From positions 372,001-436,000 of the forward strand of contig JAFEMH010000338.1 in NCBI GenBank assembly GCA_022495995.1: a stretch of 64,000 nucleotides of DNA, read 5' to 3'. Under the pieces are notes generated by a model. It had not been told where the DNA came from. It saw only the letters and a program-made list of their open reading frames with translations, and searched no databases. This stretch comes from Adenophora triphylla var. japonica. Taxonomy: Eukaryota; Streptophyta; Magnoliopsida; Asterales; Campanulaceae. Numbering within the stretch: position 1 is the stretch's first letter; every line of letters begins with the position of its first letter. The position numbers and the translations under genes are program-made. This document shows positions 44,101-56,557 of the stretch, in pieces.

Positions 44101-45885
44101 AATAAATAAACATACAAATCAAAATCAAATTAAAAAATCAAAAAATCAAAAAAAAAATCAAAAAAAAAAAAAATCAACCCCTCCGCATGGATTTTTGCCC
44201 TCCACTCCGGCCTCTTCAACACCATACTTTCATCCACTCCAAGTAAACTAATATCATTTTCAATTACTCTAATCCAAGTTTGTTTGGGTTTTCCTCTACC
44301 CCCTCGTCATTTTATTATTTCTCCACTGTTCCGGCCTCCTAACCGGTGCATCACTCGATCTCCTTCTCACGTGTCCAAACCACCTTAGACGATTTTCCCT
44401 CATTTTATTCTCAATGGGCGCAACTCCTACTTTACCTCTGATCACCTCATTCCCCAATCGATCCTTTCTTGTATGACCGCACATCCATCGAAGCATACGC
44501 ATCTCCGCCACATTCATCTTATGCACGTGACACTGTTTCACGGCCCAACATTCGGTGCCGTAAAGCAATGACGACCTAATTGTCGTGCGGTAGAATTTTC
44601 CCTTTAATCTATTGGGCATGCCGCGATCACATAGAAAACCTGTGGCACTCTTCCACTTTAACCAACCTGCTTTAATCCTATTAGCCACATCTCCATCCAA
44701 TTCTCCATCCTTTTGGATAATGGATTCAAGATAGCGAAAAAACTCAGAAGCTTGGATAATATTTCCATCAAATGTCACCGCCCCTGCCTCCCTACTTCCA
44801 ACTCTGCTAAATTTACACTCCAAATATTCAGTCTTGCTTCTGCTTAATCGAAAACCTCGAGATTCCAAAGTGTGTCTCCACAACTTCAATTTACTTTCAA
44901 CACCCTCTCTTGTCTCATCAATCAGCACAATATCATCTGTGAACAACATACACTTTGGTAAATCATCTTGGACTGACCTCGTCAATTCTTCCATTATCAA
45001 AGCAAAAAGAAAGGGGCTAAGTGCGGAACCTTGATGCACTCCAATCATTATAGGGAACTCTTCGGTCTTTTCAACACTAGTCTGTACATAAGTACTAACT
45101 CCATTATACATATTCTTGATAATATCAATATATTTCTTTGAAACACCCTTCTTTGCTAATGCCCACCAAAGTACCTCTCTTGGCACTTTATCATACCCCT
45201 TCTCCAAATCAATGAAAACCATATGCAAATCTTTCTTTTGATCCCGATATTTCTTCATGATTTGTCTCATAAGATATATTGCCTCCATAGTCGATCTTTT
45301 CGGCATAAACCCAAATTGGTTATCCGAAATATCCACAATTTTTTTTAGCCTTTGTGCAATCACTCTTTCCCAAAGTTTCATAGTATGGCTCATTAGTTTG
45401 ATCCCCCGATAGTTGGCACAATCTTGGACATCACCTTTGTTCTTATACAAAGGGATCAGAGTACTCTTTCGCCACTCCAATGGCATTGTGTTAACTCTCC
45501 ATATCTTGTTAAATAGCGTTGTTAATCAATCTATTCCCCTCTCCCCGAAACATCTCCAAACCTCAATTGGTATACAATCCGGTCCTACAACTTTCTTCAA
45601 TCTCATCTTTTTCATTGCCATTTCCACTTCACTCTTTTGAATTCTCCGCATAAAATCTCGATTAACCATACTCGAAGAGATATTTAAATCTCCAATATCC
45701 TGCTCTTGACCGCCATTGAACAAGGTATCAAAGTACGAACTCCATCTATCTTTTATTTCTTTATCCCCGACTAGAACTCTTTGATCTACATCTTTCACAT
45801 ATTTAACCGTCCCAATATCCCGTGTCCTCTTATCCCTCATACGAGCGAGTCTGTAGATGTCCTTTTCCCCTTCAAGGTTAGTATT
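43943..45885 (-). mobile_element. RTE-clade LINE, 5'-truncated
   Basis: Minus-strand non-LTR retrotransposon. Its 3' end is marked by (CAA)n on the plus strand (43943-43968), followed by CCTTAGTCCCAAAATAATTT, the typical plant RTE tail. The endonuclease part is missing. The 3' UTR contains an (AAAT)n tract at 44046-44110. The 5' truncation is at about 45885. Confidence 0.85.
44296..45840 (-). pseudogene. RTE reverse transcriptase
   Basis: One frame with a single stop at 45526. RT motifs are TLIPLYKNKGD, CANYRGIKL, QFGFMPKRST, FIDLEKGYDKVPR (usually KAYD), GVHQGSALSPFLF and LFTDDIVLID. The last has Thr where Ala is usual, but keeps the Asp pair. The C-terminal part has RMLRWMCGHTRKDR and LRWFGHVRRR, typical of plant RTE. 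The N-terminal endonuclease is absent. Confidence 0.9.
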
Positions 45886-45913
45886 CTTTTATTGTTCATT
45901 ATATAAATTTATA

Positions 45914-46260
45914 CTCCCTTCGTCCCACTTCAAGGGTCCTAGCGTAGTATTTCACACTTCTTAAGAAAATTTTTAAAAAATGAATAAAGAATTGCAAGTG
46001 GGTAGAAGATTAGATGAGAGAGAATATAAAAGTTAAAATATTTATGATAAAACCTCTTTTTGATTGCTTTTTTTTTTTTGTAAATATGTTAACATTATAA
46101 GGGCATAATGAATGATTTTTTTTGTAAATATATTTACAGTATAAGGGTATAAATGTCTGAAACACTGTTCAAAATTTGTCATTTATGGAATGAGACTCTT
46201 AATCTGGGACGGACCAAAAAGAAAAGTAGGACTCTTGATCTTGATGTGGTTCGGATTGAG
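45914..46260. mobile_element. Stowaway-like MITE, decayed right end
   Basis: Left terminus CTCCCTTCGTCCCAC after TA. The right end GTGGTTCGGATTGAG before TA is a degraded inverse. Inner GGGACGGACC and AAGGGTCCTAG motifs fit the family. No coding capacity. Confidence 0.6.
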
Positions 46261-46394
46261 TAGTTTTGATTTTATATGAAATTTTGATTTGAGTCAAATA
46301 TTGTATGTATCTTTTGAAAATATTATAAATTTTTATAAAGAATGATTTGGGCTTAGGGGACATGTGATATTATTTCAAATGAAAATTGAATGAT

Positions 46395-47071
46395 ATTTGA
46401 TTTAAAATTTATGATTTACACATTAAAGTTTAGTTCTTCAATTATTTTATTTTAAGTTCTTCAATTATTTTATGATAAAATTAGATGAGGGTAATTAAGT
46501 GTAATGACTATAAATTAGAGTAAAGAAATTACAAAACTTTAAGGTTTATAGGCTTTACACTCAATTACCTCCATCTAAATTTTATCATAGACTAATTGAA
46601 GAACTTAAATTAATATTTATATTATAATTCTTAAATTAAATCACAAACTTTAAATTAATATGCATGTTAATAACCCTAAATTTTAAAATAAAATATAAAC
46701 CTTAAATTAATTTATTTTTTAATGGCAAAGATAGGTCTAAACTTATAATATTTTATTCTTAAATTGGGGCTTGAACTTTGGAGTACTCTATCCAAATTGG
46801 GACTCGAAGTTAGATTTATATCAATTTAGGGCCTAAAAATAAATTTTTGTTATTTTTGGGTTTTGCCCCAATATAATTACTGGATTACCCTCTATAAAGT
46901 TGGATATGCATGACACATGACGACTTAACTGAATTTTCTAATAAATTTCGTCAAAAAGTCCTAAATTGGACAAATTTTGGCACTTTAGACCCTAAATTGT
47001 CAAAATTGATAAGCCAGATATCGATTGTGAACATACTATGAGACTTCAGAAATTAACCCTTTATTATATAC
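46395..47071. repeat. Long-inverted-repeat element, copy 3 (cut by Tekay insertion)
   Basis: Matches 39780-40373 of copy 1 (middle and right arm) and continues ATTATATAC, where copy 2 continues ACCCCACATAATATAG. The Tekay LTR starts exactly there, at 47072. TATAC (47067-47071) is the likely TSD; the other copy is outside the window. Confidence 0.65.
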
Positions 47072-49780
47072 TGTGGGCGCCTCTCAACTCCCGGACCTAT
47101 AAACCGTGTCCCAGGATGGAGGGTCCCAAAATATACCATTTCAAAAAAAAAAACTTTTCTTTACTTTAACTGAAAAAATAAACAACCCTTTTTCAAAACA
47201 ATTTCAAAATAACATCTCTACTCGGAGGCGATATATAAACATGTTTTAAACCAAACACAACCTGTTTACAAACTATACAACTGGAAAGGCTTATACAAGC
47301 CAACCATAAAACAAACCAACTTTAAGTTTACTTACAGCACAATACAACTCAAACATGTTTGTAAAACTTTATATACAAAACATTTCCCAAAAGAATAACA
47401 ACCATAATCCAGCCCCAACTCCCAAACCAACACATACCCTGACAATCCAAAAGATGTCCAAACTCTTTCCCCGGCCTCACTGGTCCGGTCCTCCTGTCTC
47501 AGCGGGATCTAAAACAATAAAGGGAGAAGGGGTGAGATAAAATCTCAGCAAGCTATTATGTATGCAGCAATATGCCATACAATATGCAACACATAAACAG
47601 GTTACTCAATATTGGAAAACAGTAAACACATTACGTTACCTTTTCCATCTGACCAGTAAGTCATATACTATGCAACACACAATCAGGTTGCCAAATATCA
47701 AGTATGCAACACATAAATAGGTTGCCAATATCACATTGGGAAAACAGTAAACACATTACGTTACCTTTCCCATCTGAATCATCTGTAGTACAACGGTGGG
47801 AGTAATCCTCCTCTCATTCATGAACTGTTGTTTGCATATTTATGGCTTATACGATCTCTATCAGAGACCCATATAAGTTATCAGCTATCTGTAACTGACT
47901 GCACATATACACAGAAGCTGTGCACCCCCAAACCGTGGCCACAGAAGGGGGAGAGGTCACAGGTATAAGGCAATCTAAACACCTTATGAAATATTTTCTC
48001 ATAAGTGATAGTATTCCATATACCCCCACAAAGATCAGCTGATACCACCATATTCAAGCACATAACCGATACTTGAAAATAAGTCCACCCCATGGGACCT
48101 CAATATACACAACATGGAACTATAACTCATGTTATATCAATCACAATAGTGCACATGTATTTCAACACTATTGAATAACCACACAATCCAATGACATGGT
48201 ACTAATACTCATGCTCAACCAAATGAACAGTGCAACACGTATTAAACACTATGTGCACACAAATATTGAATATGTAAACACTTATGGCACAATGTATATC
48301 ACATAAGTCCTACATATTCATTACACAATTTATAATCCAGTAACAGGGTGTTAACACTCCTGCCCAAACCAATACAGTAGTGCTATCTATTTTTACGCAC
48401 TATATAACCCAATAACCATCTAGGGTCAACCACGTAGAGATACAACACCCTATAAGTAGCCCTACGCGTTCATTATACAACAGTAAACACCTTCTCTTAA
48501 GGTTCCAAGTTCAAATACCAAGTTTTATAAACTTTGGTTCAAGTTTCGTAAATGCCCTCCAAGCATTTTCAGGTCAATATTTAAAGACCTTCCCATTATC
48601 CAATTGGACAATTTCAAGTTCCATATTGTAGTACTATAGTTGTACTAGAAGCGTATTTAAAGAGGGACTCAAGCCATACTCATTTGCTTAGGTCCACAAG
48701 CCTACAAAGTCAACCCCAGAACCTGTCCTGGGCACGAGTCGTGATGCTGGGAACGAGTCGTTCCCAAACCCTGCACGACTGATCCAGTTTTCACGACTAG
48801 TGACCCCACAGGTCACTCTATGTCGCACGACTTCACTATACATGGTCACGACTCGTGCTAAATGGCACGAGTCGTGCCCAACACCAAAAGTTAAAACTGA
48901 AGCTGATACAACACCAGCAACAGCAACAACTACAACCCTTATTCTCAGCTACCACAAGTCATCCCACAACAATAGGTAGACCTGTTTTAGCCCATAATAT
49001 ACTCTCTTTCTACCCCATAACATCTGGACAACAACCTTACAATTCAACCAATCTTTCTTGATCAATTATCAACCCATAATTTATCCCCTATCAACCTACT
49101 CCTGTTCAGTTCATGGTTTCATCAATTACAAGCCATAAACTTGTCAAACGTCATCAAGGATACATCACATACTCAGAATATCATCTTTAAACCAAGCATG
49201 AACATGTATAGAAATAAAACATAACAACTTACTAAGTTAAAAGGAAGATATACTCGGCTATTCTTGCTCTAAACGCCTTCCTTAGCAATAATTCAAAGAC
49301 AGAATTAACAACCACTCAAGGAATGAATTTATGGAATTTTAGGGAGATAAGCTAGGGTTTAAGACTCTTCTTGGCCTGGAGAGAACTTGAGAAGCTTATG
49401 GAAGTAATAAAGCTTCTTGAAGAAGCTTTTAAAAGATTTATATAAAACATTTTACCCTTAAGCTCCTCCAAGTTTGAAAATCAACAAAGCACTACCTTAA
49501 GGTTATATTTACACCTAAGCACCTCGACACTTTCATAACACTTTCAATTCAAAATTCAAGTGTTATCACTTTATTACACAATTTTCCCATTTCCATTTAT
49601 TTAGACATTATGCATTCAAATCATGGTAATAACATCTAATTTCACATAGTTCATCCAAGATGTCAAAATGAACACATAATCATTCTCAAATGCTAACAAG
49701 CAAAGGATGAGATGCAATGCAAACCCAACCCCACGTGCTTCACGTGTGACCAAAATGTGCCTAGATTTAGGGTCATAACA
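47072..49780 (-). repeat. 3' LTR of the Tekay element (2,709 bp)
   Basis: In the element sense it runs from TGTTATGACCC to GCCCACA. A TATA box TTTATATAAAT lies at about 49437-49447 (minus strand), followed by a CT-rich leader with AAACCCTAGC. Shorter internal repeats are seen at 47560-47770 (GCAACACATAAACAGGTTGC and similar). No gene within. Confidence 0.8.
48733..48876. repeat. CACGACTCGTG cluster in the Tekay LTR
   Basis: About seven copies or variants of CACGACTCGTG / CACGAGTCGTG lie in 144 bases, including CACGACTAGTGAC and CACGACTGATCC. These also occur in LTR A. Here the cluster is about 560 bases downstream of the TATA box, whereas in LTR A it lies upstream of it. Confidence 0.85.
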
Positions 49781-49781
49781 C

Positions 49782-50010
49782 TCACTTCCCCTTAAATAAA
49801 ATTTGCCCCGAATTTGGACTTAACTTACCTGAATGATCAAACAACTCAGGATACTTCTGCCTCATCTCAGATTCCAATTCCCAAGTAGCTTCCTCAATGG
49901 TGTGATTCTTCCAAAGAACTTTCACCACGGGAATACTCTTGGTACGCAATTCCCGGACCTGCCACTCCAGAATCCGCAATGGTACCTCCACATAGGTCAT
50001 ATTCGCCTGG
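49782..50010 (-). pseudogene. pol: Chromodomain at the integrase end, Tekay element
   Basis: About 70 residues ending pol: YVEVPLRILEWQVRELRTK, IPVVKVLWKNHTIEEATWE, ESEMRQKYPELF, then a short tail and stop at 49782. The aromatic/Trp positions of a chromodomain are present. In chromoviruses it targets integration to chromatin marks. It is separated from the rest of integrase by element E, inserted at 50015/50016. Confidence 0.9.
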
Positions 50011-50015
50011 ACATC

Positions 50016-51599
50016 TGATAAGTGACTATTATATAGTCATTTATCCTAAGTTTTATATACTTTTACATAAATAAATCATCATTTCTCATTTAGTTTTTAG
50101 TACTTTTTAGTTACTTTTTTCATATTATTTGGATTTTACGCCTTTGGTATATTTATTGCATTTTAAGACAGGTTTTAGGGTCTTTTTATATCAAAAGGAT
50201 GCTTGGACACTTTGAGGCAAAAGACATGAAAGAGCACCATCCAAATCAAGCACACAAAATCAATTTCAGATGGAGCGGCCGTGCAGCCACAAGTGGAGCG
50301 GCCGTGCACTTACTCATTTTCAAGCCATTTGTGGCCTTAAAATATAGAGCGGCCGTGTCTTGAAGATTGAGTGGCCGTGTCATTATTCAGAGCGGCCGTG
50401 CAGCTTAGAGTGGAGCGGCCGTGCGAAGTGTCAAAAATCAAAATTTTAAATCTGGCGCCAAGGGTGCACGGCCGTGCAACTCCCTTGACACGGCCGTGCA
50501 AATCGTGACTGCAGATGTAAAGGCACCTTTTGATGGCACCTTCTTGAAGAGTCTCCTCCCAATTATAAATAGGACCATTGTAATCAGTCTTAGATACCGG
50601 AATTTTTAGAGAGAAATTACTGATATTTCATAGTATAGAAAACACAAATACTTGTGATAACAATTTCCAAAGAGATTTGAAGATCAAAATTCATAGTTTG
50701 TTCTTGGAGTTACTTTGGAGAAAATCAATAAAAGGGAAGCATTATTTCCAGCATTTGCCTTCTACTTTCATCATAAGTTCTTCTTACTCTATTCTTTTAT
50801 TTTAACTGCTTATATGTTATAAATGGCTAGTGAGTAAATCCCCCTTATTCTTGGGGTTGGAAACTCAAAAGCATATATGTTTATCATCTAAAAATGAAAA
50901 GTCTTGTCTTCTATCTCCATCTAAACAATTTCTTTATGTTATTCTCTAAATGCCTTACATTTTGGAGACATCCAAATTGTATGATTCAGTCAATTGAGAG
51001 AAGTACCTAGCGGAAAATCTCAATTGACGGAACCATATAAAGAAACTGGGTTCCATTGATCAAGAAAGTAGTTCAACGGCCTAGGGATGTTCCTTTGATG
51101 GAAAATATGTCGACTCTCGTTCTTAAAGGGTTCTTACTAATTATGGTCAACTAGAGATAAGCCGGAATGCCCGTTTGTGACAGGGCGGGAGCGCCATAAA
51201 CGGAAATCTCAAATAGTTAGGACATAATTAGTGAAGAATACAACACTACTTGCTTGACCGTGAGAAGTAGTGCAAGCAGAACGTATCATCCTTGCTTTTT
51301 ATGAAAACCCTTATTTCTAAGACAATGACAATTTGATGAACAAGATTATGTGTATGATTTCCAATCCCGAGAATGCTTCATTTTATAAGAGTTTAATTAA
51401 AGTATTTTCTGTTTATGTTCTTTCTATTTTCTAAAAACAAACTTTAACTCCCCCCCAATCTTTTCTATAATTTCTAAAGGCAAAAATATTTCCTAAGTAA
51501 ACCCTGTCTCTGTGGGATCGACTCGTACTTGCACCCGCTATATTACAATAGCCCGTGCGCTTGCGGATATAAAATAAACCGTTAGGTTTCGATCGAACA
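50016..51599 (+). repeat. 5' LTR of element E (1,584 bp)
   Basis: U3 holds eight GAGCGGCCGTGCA / ACGGCCGTGCA tags at 50273-50500. A TATA box TATAAATA lies at 50564-50571, about 60 bases after the last tag. The rest (R/U5) is AT-rich without a gene. Confidence 0.95.
50273..50500. repeat. GAGCGGCCGTGCA tag cluster, LTR E
   Basis: Eight tags: six of the form AGCGGCCGTGCA (variants end TGTC or TGCG) and two of the form CACGGCCGTGCA. The phrase TGCACGGCCGTGCA is a perfect 14-base palindrome. Copies recur at 54497-54610 inside the element, 57965-58200 in the 3' LTR and 63651-63880 in LTR F. Confidence 0.9.
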
Positions 51600-51605
51600 A
51601 GTTTT

Positions 51606-51623
51606 TGGCGCCGTTGCCGGGGA
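51606..51623 (+). promoter_or_regulatory. Primer binding site, tRNA-Asp (element E)
   Basis: TGGCGCCGTTGCCGGGGA six bases after the LTR, fully complementary to the 18-base 3' end of plant tRNA-Asp(GTC). The leader to 51767 has no gene. Confidence 0.9.
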
Positions 51624-51767
51624 CAACGGTTTACTTTTTAAATTTTTGTCTTTACTTCATAATTTTTATTTATTTTTATTTTGTTATTTCTGTTTTATAT
51701 TGTTTTGCTCTCTACTTCCGATAAATTGTTGCGTTTAATCTTTCTTCAAGTGTTTTTCTCTTAGTGC

Positions 51768-53335
51768 ATGAAACGGACTCGGACATACTTTGACAATTTT
51801 GATCCAGAACCCGAACGAAGCTTTCACGAGAGATTGAGAAGATTTAGAGAAACTTTAAAGAAACATATGGAAGGAGAACCGCAAACACCGGCTAGGACCC
51901 TACGGGACTTTGTTAATCCAAGTACCCCGGGAACTAGATCCCCTATTGTTGTGCCGAATGCCGGAGCGGCACACTTTGAGATAAAGCCGCAGCTACTGCA
52001 TATGGTTATGAATAACTAATATAGCGGCACCTCTTTCGAAGATTCCCATCTACACATCCAAACATTTCTTGAATATTGTGATACCACACGTATTCAGAAT
52101 GTTACCTCGGAAGCGATTCGGATGCGCCTTTTTCCTTTATCTCTTAAGGATAAGGCGAAACAATGGTTGAATTCGGTCCCCCAAAATTCATTAACAACAT
52201 GGGACCAAATTCAAGAAGCATTCCTTGGTCGATTTTTCCCACCAAGCAAAACTGCCCAAATACGCACAAAGATCACTAACTTCTGTCAAACGGATAGTGA
52301 GACTTTGTATGATGCATGGGAGCGGTTCAAGGAACTTCTCAGAATGTGCCCCCACCACGGGCTCGAAAAGTGGTTGATTGTTCACACCTTCTACAACGGT
52401 CTCATATTCAAGACAAGAGAGACCATTGATGCCGCTGCAGGAGGAGCATTGATGAACAAGGGAGTCGATGAGGCATATGACCTTATCGAGAACATTGCAT
52501 TGAACCATTACCAATGGTCAAATGAGAGGGAGCAACAACAAGGTACGCCCGGTAAATATAATGTTGATGCAGTTACTCTTCTCTCTTCTAAGGTTGACAT
52601 GCTTTTGAAAAAATTTGAAAATCTTAATGTCAATCCCGTAGCTAGTGTAAATGTGTTATGTGAACTATGTGGGTCTAACTCACATAGTACGGATAACTGC
52701 GAGTTACTTGACGTTACTTCTAACGATCAAGTGAACTTTGTGAATTCTTTTGGACAAAAGGGGGGATGTATTCTAATACATACAATCCCGAATGGAGGAA
52801 TCACCCCAACTTTTCCTATAAGAATAACAATGTTCTAAACCCGCAACCATCTACACAACCCCCGGGATTTGCACCTAAGAATTTCAATAACAATGCAAAT
52901 ACCTTCCCCCCTAAATCAAAATTGGATCTTATAATGGACTTCGTAGTGGAAAGTAAAAATTCCCAAGAAAAGATCAATAATGAATTTAGGGAATGTTTTA
53001 AACTTCTAAATGCTAGGTTTGATAACTTAGCAGCGCATAATAAGATGCTAGAGGCTCAATAAGCTCAACAGGCTATCCGAACGAGTAGGCCACAAAGGAG
53101 TCTTCTCGGTCAACCTCAAAGGCCAAATGAGCAAGTTAACATGGTAAAAACTAGGGATGAGCAAGAAAAGATAAATGAATGCTCTAGAAATATTGATTTT
53201 AGTCCAATCCCTCCGATGATTGAGACTAATTTGGGGACAGAATCCCCTAGAAAAGAAGACAAGGATTATGATGAATTCCTTGATAACCTAGATGCCATTA
53301 ATGTCAACATTCCATATTTTAGAAAAAAAATGAAG
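51768..53335 (+). pseudogene. gag: gag of element E
   Basis: Begins at the ATG at 51768 (KRTRTYFDNFDPEPERSFHE). Retrotrans_gag pattern in residues 115-230: LKDKAKQWLNSVPQNSLTTW, LGRFFPPSKTAQ, WERFKELLRMCPHHG. A zinc-knuckle-like CELCGSNSHSTDNC follows. Breaks are a TAA at 52017, a frameshift in a G-run at about 52763, a TAA at 53060 and a frameshift in an A-run at about 53330. Confidence 0.85.
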
Positions 53336-53337
53336 AT

Positions 53338-54153
53338 ATGCCTTTAGCCGTTAAACCTTTGAAAAAATTAATTTTTGAAAAAGAAAGGCTAGAAGAAAAT
53401 AAGAATGTTATGTTGGCGGAGGAAGTAAGTGCTGTTTTGCAAAATAAAGACCCTCCGAAATTAAAGGATCCGGGTACATTCACCGTTCCTTGTTTTATTG
53501 GCAGAATAAACATAGATAACGCTATCCTTGACTTAGGAGCTAGCGTTAGTATAATGTCATTATCGGTTAGCGAGAAACTTGGTATAGGAAAACTCAAACC
53601 CACAACCATAACTCTCCAATTGGCAGACCGATCCATTCAATACCCCGTTGGTATTATGGAAAACTTGCCTTGTCGAGTAGGGAACTTGATCATCCCTGTC
53701 GATTTTGTGATCTTAGATATGGCGGAAGACCACTATATTCCCGTCATTCTAGAAAGGCCATTTCTTGCCACTGCGGGGGCAATCATAAATGTAAAAAATG
53801 GCACATTTTCCCTAAATGTGGAGAAAGAAAGGGTTGAATTTAGCATGCATAGGTTAGATCTCAAAGATCCCTATTTTGAGGCTTACACCCCTAGTGAAGA
53901 CAATAGGACCCCTAGTGAAGAAATCGACACCCCTAGTAAAGAAAATTGGATTCCAAGTGAAGAATATTTAATGGGTGAGAAACCAAAATCAAAGGAAGAA
54001 ATGAAAAATGACCCCATAAATATTGAACCTTTGATTTGCAATAATAAAAATGCTATAGATATTTCTGTATGTCCCAAAACTAACAATGCAGTGGAAAAGA
54101 CAAGAAAAGCAAAGAAGGAGGTCACTTCGAATTTTCGAAAGTGCAAAGACTAG
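53338..54153 (+). pseudogene. pro: Protease region of element E, end of pol deleted
   Basis: Aspartic protease with ILDLGASVSIMSLSVSEKLG (active-site DLGA, Athila form) and ILERPFLATAGA near residue 140. The tail has four PSEE/PSKE repeats and then basic residues before the stop at 54151. RT should follow but does not; the next recognisable Athila sequence is the post-integrase block at about 54290-54345. Confidence 0.85.
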
Positions 54154-55021
54154 AGATCACTTGTTTTGCCCAAAAAGTCGGGATGAAAGAAATGTCTACC
54201 GCAAAAGATACTCATTACTCTGGAAGGGTTGCATTGGCAAATTGTCAACGACAAAAGGCCATCCAAATATCACGCATCTCCTACTATCGAAAAGGGGTCA
54301 AGCTAAGGACCTAAAACAAGCATCATCGGGATGGTAACCGATGAATTATTTTTACTTTTTTTTTTATTTTTACTTTATTTTCTTTTATCTTCTTTCATTT
54401 CATTTTTATTTTTAGTATTATTGTGCTAACTTTGTTTTATAGGTATACAAAAAATAAGAGAAAAAGAAAAGAAAATTAAAAGTGGTGAATACTGGTTAGC
54501 ACGGCCGTGCAGTATACCTTGGAGCGGTCGTGCAGTTCATATCGAGTCAGAACGGGTTAACTCAGCAAAAGGGAGCGGCCGTACAAAATCCCTTGACACG
54601 GCCGTACAAAGCGTCTGGGAAGTTGTGTCGTTTCAGTCAAAAGACGTACCCTTCTCCCTCCTCCCTCATTTACTTCATCTTCTTCACTCCTCTCTCTATA
54701 CCTCCGCCCCACCCACCTTAAATACCCATTTATCTACCATTTTAACCCACAATACAACCCTCAATCTTCCTCAAATCCCCCAGCCAAGCATCTCTCCACC
54801 CTCGAAAACATTCCAAACCCCTCCTAAAATCCCAATTTCGAAAATACCAAAACCCTGCACCCACTCCATAAATTCAAAAGTATTACTCAAAATTAAGGTT
54901 AAAGGAGGAAGCTTTTGAACGTTTTAGTGGCTGGGCATCAAGGATTTCGGGTTTATTAAGCGATTACTTCGGGTAAAAACTCTTTCACTTCTCTTGTCTT
55001 TCAACTTTTTGGATTTGTGCT
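54154..55021 (+). other. Pol deletion scar, tags and ORF-1 leader, element E
   Basis: A decayed post-integrase block is at about 54290-54345 (GGTCAAGCTAAGGACC, GGGATGGTAACCGA). Tags ACGGCCGTGCA-like occur four times at 54497-54610. A CT-rich leader without a long frame precedes the ATG at 55025. Confidence 0.6.
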
Positions 55022-56293
55022 ATGATGTCTACCAAAGGGAAAGGAAAGGCTACAGAGAGAGTAGCAAAGAAATCTCGAAAGGATCAAGGCTCTTCCTCTA
55101 ACTTCAATCCAACTCTCAATACTTTGGGGATTGATTTTAGAAGCCCAAGGGAAACGGCACGTTTCATTGCTTTGAGTTCTAAAAGGATTAGGCCAAACCA
55201 ATTTCCTGATAGGCCTGTCCTAAGAGCATTAGGAATTTATGGGGATGTTCTCACTCTTCATATGGGGTTAAGATCTGATGGACTTCTACAAAAACATGAG
55301 AAAACCTATGAAGTTCTTACCCTAGAGTTCCTAAGCACAGTGAAGAGTAAGATTGTGGAGGAGACTTGTAGATTGACGGGAAGGGTTTTTAATCAGTTCC
55401 ATTTGGACTTTCGCCTTGGAGGAAGAGAGCTTCATTTGACCGGGGCTGAAATTAGTAGAATTTTGGGTTTGTCTTTCCAAACTGAGTCTTTTCCCGACAT
55501 GCCCATTGAATATAATGAGACTGCTTTTTGGAACCAAATTACCGGCCTTCCATCCTACACATCCCGAAGTGCCAAAGCCTCTTCTATCATTCACCCATCC
55601 CTCCGCCTCATGCATAGAATTTACGCTTGTACCATCTTTGCTAGGGAGGATAAGGAAACGGTAAATAGGAAGGAATTGCATGTATTATGGTGTTTTGTTT
55701 GGGAGAGAAGGAGGTTGAATTTATGCAATTTCCTTTTTGAGTTGATTGGTGACATCATTTCTCCAACCTATAACGGGGAAATTCATATTGGAGGAATCAT
55801 TACATTATTTGCCAAGCACTTTAATTTTGATATTCCAAATGATTGGGTTGAGGTGAGAGGGTCAACAAAGTTGGATATCCCAACTCTTCGGACTATGCAG
55901 CTCATTTTGGAGAGGGGGAATAATGAGTATAATTGGTTAGTAGGAGCGGGGAAAATGCCCTACATTGTACTCCCAAGCAACAATCTCCCCACCATCCGGA
56001 TAAGAGAGCCCGAGACTTGGATATTTCCAAATGCCATTAAAGGAGAGGACCAAGAAGAAGAAGAAGAAGAAGAAGAAGAAGAAGGGATTCAAGCCCCATT
56101 GCCACCCGATTTTTATCAAAGGTTCGATCAAATATTTGTCCAACAAGGTTAATTGCTTGAGAAAAACGCTCAAATCCTTCAGCGACTCGGCCAAATGGAT
56201 GGTCGTATTCAACATGCCCAAGGAAGGATTGACGACATTTACAACTATGGGACAAGCTATTGGGACAACTTTCCACCACCACCACCATTTTAG
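55022..56293 (+). pseudogene. ATHILA ORF-1-like protein of element E
   Basis: 376 residues to a TAA at 56150-56152; the frame then continues about 46 codons to 56293, so one nonsense codon splits the end. The N-terminus is basic (KGKGKATERVAKKSRK). The middle carries FHLDFRLGGRELHLTGAEIS and RILGLSFQTE, the pattern of ATHILA ORF-1 (plant-mobile-like). A Glu run near residue 350 is encoded by (GAA)n. The C-terminus after the stop is heptad-like (LLEKNAQILQRLGQMDGRIQ) and ends with a Pro run. Function unknown; no signal peptide or clear membrane segment supports an env role. Confidence 0.75.
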
Positions 56294-56512
56294 TAAGTTT
56301 CTCTTTACTCCCCCGGGTTTGACGTTGTTCCTTGAAACATTGAGGACAATGTTCATTTCAAGTGTGGGGGGGTATATCTATCTTTATTTATTTTTTCTTT
56401 TTAGTCTAGTTTAAAAATTTACTTGCTTTTTAGTCTAGATTTACTTGCTTTCTAGTATAATTTTTTAACTTAGTTGCATTTTTATTTTATGCATGTATAA
56501 TAGTATATAAAA

Positions 56513-56557
<45 letters not shown>

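Noticed and set aside
50273..50500. Repeated short palindromes with spacers, reminiscent of a CRISPR array.
   Set aside because: Repeats are 11-14 bases, irregularly spaced and in plant LTRs, with no cas genes. Not a CRISPR.
51606..51623. tRNA-like sequence (perfect match to a tRNA-Asp 3' end).
   Set aside because: Only 18 bases at the LTR border; it is the primer binding site, with no tRNA body.
56031..56414. Frame with a Lys run and frames with Trp/Leu runs near the end of ORF-1.
   Set aside because: Other-frame readings of the (GAA)n stretch encoding the Glu run of ORF-1.
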